Shown piece by piece: positions 50,731 through 61,868 of a stretch of DNA of 64,000 bases. The notes under the pieces are model-generated. The model was not told the DNA's origin and did not search any database. It was given only the letters and a program-made list of their open reading frames with translations. Source of the stretch: Pomphorhynchus laevis (taxonomy: Eukaryota > Acanthocephala > Palaeacanthocephala > Echinorhynchida > Pomphorhynchidae); assembly GCA_012934845.2 (NCBI GenBank), contig WNNJ02001950.1, forward strand, positions 1-64,000, written 5' to 3'. The translations under genes were made by a program, and so were the position numbers. Numbering within the stretch: position 1 is the first letter of the stretch; every line of letters starts with the position of its first letter.

Positions 50731-50913
50731 TTGTCTTCCTGCAATTCCGATAGAACCGTATTTAAGATAGCATCATGGTTGGATGTCGATTGTTGAACAT
50801 TGTCTTCACAAGACCATAAATTTATCAGATGATGATTGTTTTATTTAAATAGTATTTAATCAGTGTTAGTAGACATAGTACATCGATTTTTACGATTGGA
50901 ACATGAACAAAAT

Positions 50914-51650
50914 TCACAGTAAACCGACATACCTTTCGAGCTCAAGTTCATTGATTTGGGAACCGTAATGTGTCCATACGTCACAACCAACTGTATCCCA
51001 TGCTACTTGCCTTTTAGTAAACTCCAAAGTACTGTTGACATTATTATACTTCACTTGTCTGATTTTAATGTTCTTTTTGACCATTTCGCAATTATGTGAA
51101 TTATCTTGTTTGATAACCAATTTTATATAAATCAGATCGCTTGTATATTGTGTTGTATGTTATTTTTTCAAGTTTAATTAACCAAAGATTTTAACTAGAT
51201 TTTAAACTTTGTTACTGATCAAGAATATTTATACTGAAAATATTAAAATATTTCTTCCAATTTTAATTTTTTATTGCAAAATAAAAATTATCACAAATGA
51301 AATTCATGGTTCACATCATATCCCGTTTAAATGTTTCAGTCTATCTTGTATCATTAGATTTAAACAGCTTAAGAGTTATTTATTCTTAGGTCATCTGATT
51401 CAAGATTATCAGACTTAAATCTAGCCTTGCAAGTGGTCACGCAATTAGCCATAATTAGCAAATTATTGAACTTGTACGTCATGCGTAGCACGCTTGACAA
51501 TTTATATACGAACACGGTAACATTTGAAGCCAAAAGCCCAAATTGACTTTGTTGTTCGAAACCATATTTTTGTAGATGTGCTAGGTCCGTCAACTTCAGA
51601 GAAGCAACGGGTTTTACGCAGTGCAAACGATATAGCCATTTACGTATCAA
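50914..51650 (-). other. Two candidate exons of an unrecognised gene
   Basis: 51650-51369 encodes LTDLAHLQKYGFEQQSQF then GLLASNVTVFVYKLSSVL after a possible acceptor (CTCTGAAG). 51120-50934 encodes LEFTKRQVAWDTVGCDVWTH then QINELELER before a good donor GAAAG/GTATGT. No mobile-element motif is visible and the stretch lies between two LINEs. I recognise no family and could not find a clean donor for the first piece. Could equally be chance frames. Confidence 0.22.
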
Positions 51651-51784
51651 TGATCAAAACATTGACGATTGAAGCAGGCATGTGAACAACGAACTACACA
51701 AGTGAAACATAAAACACTAGATTACGGCTAAGGTGTATCTAAACAAGTTAACATAAAATAATAAAATCCAGAAAACTCATATTC

Positions 51785-51945
51785 TTTTATACATCATTAA
51801 GACACGGAAGAATTCATTGTATTACACATGTTTTTACACATACGTATTTGTACATCATTATGTACGCAAGAATTCCTTTTTCTTTTTTAAAGAATTCTTG
51901 CGTGCCTTAATGATGTGCAAAGAATTCTTGTGAAAATGAATTCTT
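51785..51945. repeat. Direct and inverted CATCATTA...AAGAATTC words
   Basis: CATCATTAAGACACGGAAGA and CATCATTATGTACGCAAGAA are direct repeats; TTCTTGCGTGCCTTAATGAT inverts them, giving a 25-bp stem around a T-rich loop at about 51880. Confidence 0.65.
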
Positions 51946-52119
51946 GAAAAAAGAAATCACAGAACAAGTAATGTAACACAGTCATAAGTTACTTATGAAT
52001 TAAACTGAAACAAATATAACGAAGTGTTGATGCGAAAAATGTCGATTTCTGCAATTTTTATACTGTGTGAATCTAATGTTACAATAATTTATATCCGATT
52101 AAATAAATTTAAATTACGT

Positions 52120-53170
52120 TACGTATTTGTGGTCAACAATAATATTATTTATTGTATATCGACTTCCAAGAGAGCCGAAGCTCTTATGGAGCATCAAATC
52201 GAAGTAAAGATGATAGAAATAAAAACAATTAAATGAAAAAATCAAGAATCCAAACAATTTCATCCGTTGAAATATAATATTAGATTTCCGATATTTGTGG
52301 TCAAAAATAATATTATTAATTTATTATATATCGACTTCCAAGAGAGCCGAAGCTCTTATGGAGCATCAAATTGAAGTAAAGAATAGAAATATTAAAACAA
52401 AATTAAATGAAAAAATCACCAATAATTCAAGATTTCAAGTTTTAGTCGTTTCATGTATTGCCCAGCAGTACAACTGCTGGCCATCCAAGGCGATAATTCA
52501 TACCATCATTTACAGATACGATCAACCAAAGTGGTACAATTTGTTCGAGGCCTTGATGGATACTTCATAAACAGCTCGTTTTCACGTAAAATTGAGAAGC
52601 CACGAAAGCAGAGCAGCTGCTTTAATGGATGGTTAGGCACACGCAGCGACATTTTCACCATCTTCTAACATCTTCATGTTAGATCTACAATCAGAACATC
52701 AAATTTAATAGATATGATACTTAACGCATCGAGCCTACTAGGATAAGGGATAGAACGAATTGGCGGAACCAAAAACGTGACTATCTTCAAAATGTTTTCG
52801 AATTCACTCAACTCTGATTTCAGTTGAGATTGTGCCCCTAATAAGCATAAAGCACATGCGATTTTAAGAGATTTGCATATACAATGCGTAATGTCTTAGG
52901 TTCAACTCGTCCAACGCTTCGATAGAAGAAGCTGAAAGTTCTACGACATTAAGCCACAATCATAGAGTGAAGACAAGCTGAGTTTGCCGAGACCAGATCA
53001 CCTAGATCAGTAAAATGATTTACTGACTCGATAAAATTCGAACTGAATTTATAGGATGGGAAAGGTTGTCGAGAATGACCTATTATCATATGCTTACATT
53101 TGCTCACATTAATGACTAAGCCGTGCGATGACCCAAGATTTAAAATACTGTGCTAATAAACAGCGACATC
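52120..53170 (-). mobile_element. Decayed CR1-like LINE, 3' half
   Basis: The reverse complement reads LNLGSSHGLVINVSKCKHMI, IGHSRQPFPSYKFSSNF and NHFTDLGDLVS near 53150-53000: the post-YADD palm and start of the thumb (N-L-IN--KC, F-DLG). Many stops follow. The 3' end holds the CGACTTCCAAGAGAGCCGAA block twice (52159, 52327). Confidence 0.65.
52130..52400. repeat. Tandem LINE 3'-end block, two copies
   Basis: ATATCGACTTCCAAGAGAGC then CGAAGCTCTTATGGAGCATC at 52159 and 52327, 168 bp apart. A third copy starts at 53919. Each is preceded by AATAATATTATT and followed by AAATGAAAAAATCA. Likely the 3' end of one LINE family. Confidence 0.8.
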
Positions 53171-53344
53171 GTTTGCATTAAACTTTGATTCGCTTATGTG
53201 TAAGTTAATTGTTTGTAATAACAACAATTTTGTTTATAAATGGTGTCATTTCAGAGGATTGTTATTGAATGGTACAAAATGCAATCACTTAAACATTGGT
53301 AACAAAAGGTTCATAAGCAGCTATGAAGGTTCATAACCAGTCGG

Positions 53345-53720
53345 GGTTATGGTTTGTCATGATCTTAGCACTCGAATTCACGTGTTGATTTCGTCTGGCA
53401 GATGCATTCGAATACATTGACTACTAAGACGTGATTTTGGTCAACTTGATAATTATAGCTTGCGTATTTTATATAATGCTCTTCTATGGCCACTCATGCT
53501 ATATACGTATCCTGTCACTCACCCACAATTTCACAAGGATATGCAACACTTTGAGAGTATTACGTAGGATCCAACCACTGGTTTGGTTGGATCAATACAG
53601 TCACTGCCTTATGTCGAACGTATGAAAGTATTTAAGTATGTCCAGTTGAAATTTCACTAAAGCTGGCTGATCTGATGTTCGTGTGCAGGACTCTTATCAC
53701 ATCCGAGCATTCATGTCGAT
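53345..53720 (+). mobile_element. LINE RT thumb fragment, opposite strand
   Basis: Plus-strand frame with LRILYNALLWPLMLYTYPVT, HPQFHKDMQHFESI, TTGLVGSIQSLPYVERMKVF and AGLLSHPS. This is the thumb region of a CR1/I-type RT (I-YN-LV-P-L-Y--PV, LE-IQ--AT--V---L-Y--RL). Two or more stops. Confidence 0.6.
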
Positions 53721-53879
53721 GTATATTCAATTTAAGTAAGACAACATGTCTCCGCGGACGTATGTATAATACGTTTACAACGATCACTTCCGCGTACCAA
53801 AAAACAAAATTAAATGAAAAAATCATCAAGAATTCAAACAATTTCATCCGTTGAAATATAATATTAGATTTCCGATATT

Positions 53880-54025
53880 TCTGGTCAACAATAATATTAT
53901 TTATTTATTTATTATATATCGACTTCCAAGAGAGCCGAAGCTCTTAGGAAACATCAAATCGAAGTAAAGATAATAGAAATATAAAAAAAACAAAATTAAA
54001 TGAAAAAATCATCAAGAATTCAAGA
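53880..54025 (-). repeat. LINE 3'-end block, third copy
   Basis: TATATCGACTTCCAAGAGAG then CCGAAGCTCTTAGGAAACAT, with the same AAATGAAAAAATCATCAAGA context as the copies at 52130-52400. Confidence 0.75.
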
Positions 54026-54651
54026 TAATTGTGATTGAATCGCACGATTTTGGAATAATGCATCTGTCACCATAATCAACAGTCCCAGTAAATTTTCTTT
54101 CAAGTGCAGGCTACGCTAGTGGCTTTAGTCTAATATTTATCTTTGATTGTATTTTTCACGTTTTCTCTTTATGCTGTTTTTATTCAGTTTTTATTTTTTG
54201 TGATCCAACTTTCTATGAACCCTTGGCTCTTAACTTGTTGTATCTAATTAATGATGTTATCATTATTTAAAACTTTCCAAAAATATAAATATGTCAATAT
54301 ATTCAAAAACTAAAGTCAAAATCTAAAATCAATCGATTCGAAAACTTATTGAGACAGATAATCTTGATGGATGGATTGCTTGAATTACGATAGTTTATTG
54401 AATTAGCCTGAATTTTTTATTATTATTTGTTTTACATATGGATGCTTCTGTATCCAGCTCTTATACTCAAAATTGAATACGAACTTTAATAATAATCATT
54501 ATTTAAAAATTGTCAAAATGTTATATAATATATTATTATTATTATTATTATCAATAGACAACAAAGTGAGCAGCAAGGCTCATTACAAGTTGCGTCACAA
54601 TCAGAAAAAGTAAATGTAGAAAATGAAAATGTAGAGTGTACTTTCTATTGT

Positions 54652-57561
54652 TCATATGTTCTCTGACTCGATCTTCGTCTTCAAGAAGGGATCTTCCTCC
54701 AGATTTCGTTTAAAAGAAGCCAGATTCGAGGATGCTACTGTTGTGTCAGCAAGGTGGTTCCAAGTATTAACGATTCGTTGGAAGTATAGGGATGTTCGTT
54801 TGTAGCGTAATCGTTGTGTTTTTAGCATGAACTGATGACCACGAAGTGAGGTTATATCGCGCGTATGCATTAGCGATCTGAGTGGATGGCGATTGTCGTG
54901 TAAAATCTGCCAGGCTAGGCACAGGTCCGCCTTGTCGCGCAGATACTGAAGCGATCTCATTCCCAAACTCGAGAGCCGATCTTGATATTCCATATGTCTA
55001 ACCGCTTTTACCATTTTAGTTGCTGATCGGAATACAGACTCTAGATTATAACGTTCTCGTAAGGTGATTGGGTAACAAGCTGGCGAAGCATATAGGAGGA
55101 TGCTCAAAATAAGTGCTTGTGAGATTGTTTTAAAGCATGAGATGTCAATATGAACAAGAGCTCGGCGAATCAGGCCGATGACTCTTCTCACTTTGGAACA
55201 TGTAGTGTCAGTATGTAAACGTGTCGATAAGTTAGAACATACATAAACACCTAAATCCCTGTATGAGTTCGTCCTAAGAATAACACTGTTGTTTATATGA
55301 TAAATATGAGCTGACTCGGCCGGACGTCTTGATATACAAATGTAGGCACACTTTTTCAAATTGAATTTTAACCCGTTCAAAATCGACCAGTCATTTATGG
55401 TGTTAATATCATACTGCAAGATGTCAACATCTGAGTCCAAATATATGGGGCGCCAAATTTTTAAATCATCAGCATAAAGAACACACTCAGATCCAAGTTT
55501 AGGAATGAGGTCGTTAATGTATATGCTGAAAAGAACTGGACCGAGTATAGTTCCTTGAGGTACTCCAAGATTTGTAGGGAAGCGATCAGATAATTCGTCG
55601 TTTACCCTTACGAAGCAATGACGGTCAGACAGAAATTCAATAATCCAGCGAACTAAACACTCATCAAGGTTGATATTACGCAGTTTTTGAATTAAATTAG
55701 CATGAAGGACTGTATCAAATGCCTTAGAGAAGTCGAAGAAGATGGCGTCAACCGGAATACCAGAATCATAATATCTGGTCCAGCTATCGTGTGATAACAA
55801 CAAATTCGTTAGCGTTGAATGATTTTTTCGAAAACCATGTTGTTCAGGGGCTAGAATATGGTTCGTTTCTAGGTGAGTGGTGACTTTTCGCAGAAGTAAG
55901 CGTTCCAGTACGCGACAGCAGACACATGTGAGGCTAATCGGTCTGTAGTTACAGATGTCAGAACGAGACCCCTGTTTTAATATTGGGCAGATAATAGAGC
56001 GCTTCCAGTCTGAGGGAATCTTTCCTAGCACAAGTGTTGCACAGAAGATATTATATAGAGGTAGGTATATGATGTCAGCTAGGTTGCGAAGATATGCTGA
56101 CGGCAATAGATCCGGACCAGCACTTAATGTGCATTTCAGACGGGACAACTCGCTGTACACTAAGTCAGGTCTAATGAAGTTATCAAGGTCAGAAGTAGTA
56201 TTAGCTACCAAACAATACAAACTGTCAGTTATTTGCGGTGAAGCATTCAGTGACGAATTCAGCGATGTGAAGTGTGTGCCGAATACGTTCGCAATTTTCT
56301 TTGAGTCCAATACCAAATCACCTTGGCTATCGAGAATAGAGGAGAAAGTGTTAGCTATACGTTTTCTTGATGAAATGTATTTGAAGAGTGAGCCAGGATC
56401 ACGACGACATCGTTGGGATAATTTCTTTTCAAAGATTACTCTCGTACGTCTCTTCAAGGATGTTACCCTGTTTCTATACTGTCGGTATTGCTCAAAACTA
56501 GAGTTACCTGCTTTATAATTACAATATGCCTTGCGTCGTCGAGCCAGTGCTTGTTTGAGTTCTCGATTAAACCAACGAGGAGATAAGCCGACGTCAGTTT
56601 GACGTACAATTGGAGCGTAGCGGGTAAGTATTGAATACAAGGTGTCTTTGAAAAACAGCCAGGCGGAATCAATACCCACAGTATAAGCATCAGGCCACGA
56701 AACGGTAGAAAGGAACTCCTTTATTTTGTTGTAGTCGGCTTTAAAAGGGTTGAATCTATTAACAAAAGAATTATATATAGGGATACTTATTCCAAGATCT
56801 ATTAATAAGGTGACATGATCAGAACAACCAACTGGATCCAAGTGATTAACGCTAGTGACAATATGTCCTGGAGCAGACAAAACCAGATCAAGAAGAGAAC
56901 GAGACGTAGAAGATATTCTGGTAAATCCATTGACATGTTGGGTAAGGTATAGATCATTGATTGTTTGAAGTAACACAATCGAACCAAAGTCAGAAGGCGA
57001 ATTAAAACTGTATGTATTCCAATCTATTGTAGGCATGTTAAAGTCACCAACAACCAATATTGGCTTATTAGGGTCCGATAGCTGGTATAAACGTTGCACG
57101 ATGCTATCAGTACATGAAGTAGGGCTGCGGTAAACGACTACAAGTATCAAGGAGAATGGCCGGTATAATCTGACCGCTAAAAGTTCGTTTGAAGTTAGGG
57201 GGTCGTTAAAAGTTTCTACGACTCGGAACTTTATTGTGTCACGTATATATAGTAATATACCACCACCCTGTTTAGCTATTCTATCGCTGCGGCACGCATT
57301 ATATCCTTTCAACAAAATTTCATTATCAGAGATAGAAGGGTTTAGCCACGATTCCGTAAAAGCTGCAATTATCGGTTGATGGTCGTGAATCAGTAATCCA
57401 ATCTCATCAATTTTATTTAACACACTACGCACATTAGAGTATAGAATTTGGTGGGAAGCTTTGTTTATTGTACATTTAGATGATGAACTCTTTTGAGTTC
57501 CCGACTTGAACAAGACAATAGAGTTTCTTATGAAATTTTGGTAGATGCACTCTGTAGGCAT
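54652..57561 (-). CDS. CR1-like ORF2: endonuclease plus reverse transcriptase
   Basis: 969 residues from ATG 57561 (MPTECIYQNF), overlapping ORF1 by 34 nt in another frame. Endonuclease: ILYSNVRSVLNKIDEIG, IIAAFTESWLNPSISD, GGGILLYIRD, LVVGDFNMPTIDWN, GCSDHV. RT: PLYNIFCATLVLGKIPSDWK, EQHGFRKNHSTLTNLLLSHD, motif A AIFFDFSKAFDTVLH, motif B LGVPQGTILGPVLFSIYIND, motif C VLYADDLKIW, GLKFNLKKCAYI, RDLGVYV. The C-terminal end has RYKRTSLYFQRIVNTWNHLA. All active-site residues are present. The family gives single-strand nicking and target-primed reverse transcription. Confidence 0.93.
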   Translation of the reverse strand: MPTECIYQNFIRNSIVLFKSGTQKSSSSKCTINKASHQILYSNVRSVLNKIDEIGLLIHDHQPIIAAFTESWLNPSISDNEILLKGYNACRSDRIAKQGGGILLYIRDTIKFRVVETFNDPLTSNELLAVRLYRPFSLILVVVYRSPTSCTDSIVQRLYQLSDPNKPILVVGDFNMPTIDWNTYSFNSPSDFGSIVLLQTINDLYLTQHVNGFTRISSTSRSLLDLVLSAPGHIVTSVNHLDPVGCSDHVTLLIDLGISIPIYNSFVNRFNPFKADYNKIKEFLSTVSWPDAYTVGIDSAWLFFKDTLYSILTRYAPIVRQTDVGLSPRWFNRELKQALARRRKAYCNYKAGNSSFEQYRQYRNRVTSLKRRTRVIFEKKLSQRCRRDPGSLFKYISSRKRIANTFSSILDSQGDLVLDSKKIANVFGTHFTSLNSSLNASPQITDSLYCLVANTTSDLDNFIRPDLVYSELSRLKCTLSAGPDLLPSAYLRNLADIIYLPLYNIFCATLVLGKIPSDWKRSIICPILKQGSRSDICNYRPISLTCVCCRVLERLLLRKVTTHLETNHILAPEQHGFRKNHSTLTNLLLSHDSWTRYYDSGIPVDAIFFDFSKAFDTVLHANLIQKLRNINLDECLVRWIIEFLSDRHCFVRVNDELSDRFPTNLGVPQGTILGPVLFSIYINDLIPKLGSECVLYADDLKIWRPIYLDSDVDILQYDINTINDWSILNGLKFNLKKCAYICISRRPAESAHIYHINNSVILRTNSYRDLGVYVCSNLSTRLHTDTTCSKVRRVIGLIRRALVHIDISCFKTISQALILSILLYASPACYPITLRERYNLESVFRSATKMVKAVRHMEYQDRLSSLGMRSLQYLRDKADLCLAWQILHDNRHPLRSLMHTRDITSLRGHQFMLKTQRLRYKRTSLYFQRIVNTWNHLADTTVASSNLASFKRNLEEDPFLKTKIESENI

Positions 57562-58829
57562 GCGGTCGGCGTCGGAGCACGCTGGGAAGCAATATTTGCT
57601 TTGTTCAAAAGACCTTGCCAACGGATGTGGAGGCGCCGCCGCACTACCTGAAAATTCTGAATTGTTAGGTTGTTTTCACCATGTGCCAGTCTTTGAGCTA
57701 GTTCCGATTTTGCCATTGATAAACGTGTACGATCAGCGGGGTCCAGGTCTCTAAGAATACGGGTGCCGGAACCTTTGAGGTGAAATGAGTTACGATGTAT
57801 GAGCTGCACAATTTCACATGAAGTAAACACAATTTTGAGGAGGCGTGGTCGATCGTTGACGGACGAAGGAGCACGACCTAGCCGGAAGACAGCTTTGAGA
57901 CGCATATCTCTCACAGCTTCACAAGATGATGATCCATTTAAGACAGTCGTTAGAATGGATCTGACATGTATTAAGTCATCATCAAGTCTGGCCTGATTGT
58001 TTAGGGCATCGGACTCCTTAATGTTAGCAATTAAAATGCATTTGTTTCTATCACAAGCAGCATTTGAACGGGGTCTGTTTGAGCAACCAGTACTATGTAC
58101 AAGGGTACGATTGTGCTTTTCGTGAAAATCATTAATACAATCTACCTTAACAGGTTGCGTGTTATGAGATAGTTGGTTTATACGAATTGCGGGAGTTTGC
58201 GATCTATCAAATGACCGGGTATGCAAAGTTTTGTCGTTGTTTATAGCCGTTTCAGTCATATAACTGGTCGGTCGTATTACAAGAGGCACACCATTGTTAA
58301 CCGAAACCGTCTGTTCGCCAATATTCTTAGGCATATTTTGATCTCTTCCGGGAATGTCATCACAAAAAATCGATTGGTTGCAAACAGTATGTCGAACAGT
58401 ATCATTTGATTGGCTTGTAGAACGATTAGGAACATGACGTGACACTGAGTCTAGCTGGGCATATGAACTATTTGGTGATGGTACCATGTTACCCGTTAGC
58501 AACGAACATACTTGTCTCTGAAGTTCGAGAACGTTTGTCTGTAAAGTAGCTGCGCAAAATCCACAAATAAAATCTTTATCAAGGAAATTGACAGGTAGTT
58601 GACGTGGTATCCACACAGTGGTCCAAACAGGACATTGTGAATTAGAACATTTAATGTCACGGTGACTACTTCCGTCTGTAGATGATATGTCCTGGGAGAT
58701 ATCAACAGAATTGGCCTGCAAGGCTTGCTCGTCTTTGGACCGACTTTCATGTTGTCTTACTGAACGCTCACTGTCATCATCTCGCTTAGAAGGAACAACA
58801 GCTGCTTTACGTGGTCGACCTCTTGTCAT
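57528..58829 (-). CDS. CR1-like ORF1 protein (433 residues)
   Basis: ATG at 58829 gives MTRGRPRKAAVVPSKR, starting with an AT-hook-like GRPRK; the frame extends 20 codons further up without another ATG. A Cys-rich finger (CSNSQCPVW, then FICGFC) precedes a short coiled-coil-like LQTNVLELQRQVCSLL. The C-terminal half has CILIANIKESDALNNQARLD, RLKAVFRLGRAPSSVNDRPR, LLKIVF and RDLDPADRTRLSMAKSELAQ. That is the RNA-binding ORF1 domain of CR1-group LINEs. Likely forms the RNP with ORF2. Confidence 0.85.
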   Translation of the reverse strand: MTRGRPRKAAVVPSKRDDDSERSVRQHESRSKDEQALQANSVDISQDISSTDGSSHRDIKCSNSQCPVWTTVWIPRQLPVNFLDKDFICGFCAATLQTNVLELQRQVCSLLTGNMVPSPNSSYAQLDSVSRHVPNRSTSQSNDTVRHTVCNQSIFCDDIPGRDQNMPKNIGEQTVSVNNGVPLVIRPTSYMTETAINNDKTLHTRSFDRSQTPAIRINQLSHNTQPVKVDCINDFHEKHNRTLVHSTGCSNRPRSNAACDRNKCILIANIKESDALNNQARLDDDLIHVRSILTTVLNGSSSCEAVRDMRLKAVFRLGRAPSSVNDRPRLLKIVFTSCEIVQLIHRNSFHLKGSGTRILRDLDPADRTRLSMAKSELAQRLAHGENNLTIQNFQVVRRRLHIRWQGLLNKANIASQRAPTPTACLQSASTKIS

Positions 58830-59329
58830 TTGTAATTTCGTTCCTCGTTGTTTTGTGTTCCTCGTTTGTAAGTAGTTAATGAGTATCAAGATAGTTTAAA
58901 CTGTTGTAAGAACTTTAATTACCAATACTGTTTTTAAATCCGTCGAAGATCCGTATTCCTTTAGGTGTTAAACAGGATTCATTGTATTTACTTTAGATCT
59001 CAAATGTATGTTATTTTATCTCAAACTGTATTGTATTGTAAACTGTAACTGTATTGATCTGTAACTGTATTGATTGTAATTTGCTAGAACAGTTTTAAAT
59101 TTTCTTGATATTAATGAGTATCGTCCGTATAATAGCCGTTTTAATTGTGAGTTTTTCAATATCTTAAATTATACCACGTGCATATACTGGTGGCATATAC
59201 TGGTGCATATGATGTACCCATTGATGTCCCTTCGTTGTAAGATGTTGTAATCAAGAAAAATTTTACATCTTATAAAAATATGTACATCTTATCTACCGTA
59301 AATCTAATAAAAAGTAGGAAGTCGCGAAT

Positions 59330-61250
59330 AATTTTTTATTTAGGGATGCTTGGTAGCATAAAGTTTGAAACCGCTGATGTAGATATTAAATAAAGCAGGA
59401 CTAAGAATACAATCTTGAGTGAGATTGCACTATTCTGAAAGAGTCACCAACTCGTATAGCTGAAGAACGTATATTCAAGAATTCACATATCCATCTACAA
59501 ACATGCGTAGAGAATCCGTAATTCTTAAGCTTCCATAGTAATACTGGATGAGCAACCCGATCAAAAGTTTTGGACAAATCAATAAAGATGACAACAACCG
59601 CTACACCCAGTTTAACAAATCCGGCCGATCTTCTACGAGCTAATATTATATTTGTTGAAATGGAGCGATGATTTCTAAAACCATGATATTTATTTTCCAA
59701 TATACTGATTTGTCCAGATGAGAAAATATGTGCTCCCGGATAAGTCTCTCTCAATGACTTTGCAAGCAATACATGTCAAACTTATTGGCCAATAATTTTA
59801 TGCATCGACCCTATCCCCATTTTGAAGATTGGAACGACTAATGTCTCTTTTATATATCTGGAATAATGTCAGTTCTCAAGGACCAGTAGTAAATGTAAGA
59901 AAGCGGACGATATAGGTGACGTTACCTTACATAATAATATACTATGAATGCAATGGGGCCCTCGGTAGACTCGACAAGATATTGAGAACATCAAGTGGAT
60001 CAAAACGGATGTTTGATGCCTTATACTGTGGGTACAAATTACCTGTCGTAATATGATAATTATGCAGGTAAGATTGATTGTGACTGAGACATAAGTTCTT
60101 GGCAAGGATATTAGAGATAGAGATCAGGGAACCAGATTTCGCTCATCATCGACCAGACAGTTAATTAACGATGATGATATTTTACGGTTGCTTAGAAGTT
60201 GAAAAATTTGTTTTTAATCAACAAATGCGAGGAACATATGCCAGCAATGAATTGATGTTTCTTCTGTCGTTTAAGAGACATTACCCCATTGCGAATATCA
60301 GTAGATTTGTGGAATCAAATAGATTTGTAGGAACCAAGACCACGCTTACATAACAAAAACACCATATTGTTCTCTGATAGTACGCGTTAACTCGGTATCG
60401 AACTATTTAGGTTTGCAGGAATGTGGTCTACTTGTTTCGCAAGAGAGACAACTTAAAGCAGATTAGTCAACGTTGCGTAAAGGAATGATTAAGCCACATA
60501 AACACCAACTGTTCCAGCACAAGGCCACTTAACCATACTCAATATCGCACCAATTGTATCGTAATCGTACCCGATTCGAAACGAGCAGATATTATGATTC
60601 GTAGCGTGCATTGAGCACTTGGCTCTAATGGTGAACCGTAGCTCAATGAGTTAACGACAGAATCGCTTGTGCATATATAAGTCTAGCAGGGAATAACTGT
60701 TATTACAGCAATGAGTAATATAATGGACCAGCTGACACAGAGTAAGCTCAATGACTGCATCAAGTTAGGCAGATGATTCATCATCACATTCAAGATACGC
60801 GGTAGGAGATATTCAATCGATATTTGGAGTTTTGAAATTTCCGCAGATTAAAGTATAAACAACGTTAGAACAGTGAAGTTTCAACGATTGATGATAAGAG
60901 ATGTACTGAACATTGGACTATGACAAACCATACAAAAGCGATAGACCTTACCTCGTTCATCCGTCACATCAAACTATAAATTTTCATAATCGTCAGCACA
61001 AGACTCAATTAAATCAAAAATAAGATTTCATGTATATAAGTAGCTGCAACGCCACCTCTAGAGATTTGGCGATCCCAACGAATTACTGTATAACAGTGAA
61101 TACCGATTTCAGAGTCCAGAACATTGCAATTTAACCAAGTTTCAAATTCAAAAATACTTGGTGTTTTCTTTGATAAGCACCTCATATTTTTCGAATCATG
61201 AATCCCGCTATTGTTTTATTATACACCTTGATTGAACATTTTTAAGATTA
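59330..61250 (-). mobile_element. Decayed CR1-like LINE (endonuclease to RT motif A)
   Basis: The reverse complement shows TWLNCNVLDSEIGIHCYTVI, RWDRQISRGG (endonuclease, about 61140-61030), a decayed middle, then KYHGFRNHRSISTNIILARR, VVIFIDLSKTFDRVAHPVLL (motif A, about 59590) and CRWICEFLNIRSSAIRVGDS. It stops at about 59330, before motifs B and C. Many stops. It lies directly upstream of the open CR1-like LINE on the same strand. Confidence 0.7.
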
Positions 61251-61670
61251 CATATTAAGGAAAGGTTAAACGATCACGCATATATTGTAATGTAGGAATT
61301 TTAAGAAAATTTAGACATAAAACGTACGAAATATGTTCCAAATTTCGATCGAACTTAGTAGCACGTCTAAATATACCTTTGAAACGTCTACGCTCACTGA
61401 TTGTAATTGGGTAACACTAGGTAAGCAACAGAGAAGATTCGGGATTACCAAACCAAATACGAGTGGAAACAAACATTGGCTATTTGCATTCAGAAAAGCT
61501 CGATATTATATATTTGATATTATATATCAATCTATAAATCAACAAATGGTATTGACAAGATTTTCTTATTGAATTTGCTTAATTGGATTTGTTGCGGAGT
61601 TATATAAGATTGATTTTGTGCGATAGAACTGCCTCCTGAGATCCTTTCTTCAATCGGATTCATATTATAC

Positions 61671-61868
61671 AATACTAATTATTGTTGGATTAAATCAGGA
61701 CAATAAAATCAAGATTTATTTTATAACGTTTTCGGGATACTTTCTTTCTTCAGTAACACTAGCACAAAAAATTGTGCTAGTGTTACTGAAGAAGGGAAGT
61801 ATCCCGAAAACGTTATAAAATAAATCTTGATTTTATTGTCCTGATTTCATCCAACAATAATTAGTATT
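61671..61868. repeat. 198-bp near-perfect palindrome
   Basis: AATACTAATTATTGTTGGAT at the left is mirrored at the right, with a central hairpin CAGTAACACTAGCAC / GTGCTAGTGTTACTG around AAAAAATT. The right arm reads CTGAAGAAGGGAAGTATCCC then GAAAACGTTATAAAATAAAT. It precedes a canonical Penelope-like element, whose family often has inverted pseudo-LTR ends. The CTGAAGA...GAAA words around a GGGA/TCCC stem resemble a hammerhead ribozyme core, with one extra A. Confidence 0.85.

Larger units (their letters stand above)
48094..50750 (-). mobile_element. CR1-like LINE, 5' half, interrupted
   Basis: Reading direction: ORF1, AP-type endonuclease in two frames, and the RT N-terminal half to just after motif A (DVVFIDFPKDLDCVLHRGL, CSWIENF), where L2-like copy 2 begins. 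RT motifs B and C are absent here. Several stops and frame changes. Confidence 0.8.
54530..59100 (-). mobile_element. CR1-like LINE with both ORFs open
   Basis: Order in reading direction: 5' region (about 59100-58830, with repeated AACTGTATTGAT words), ORF1 (58829-57528), ORF2 (57561-54652) and a 3' region of about 120 bp ending in ATAATAATAATAATAATA (54531-54556). A short microsatellite tail instead of poly(A) is typical of CR1/L2 elements. No stop or frameshift interrupts either ORF, so this copy could be autonomous. The outer 5' limit is uncertain. Confidence 0.88.
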
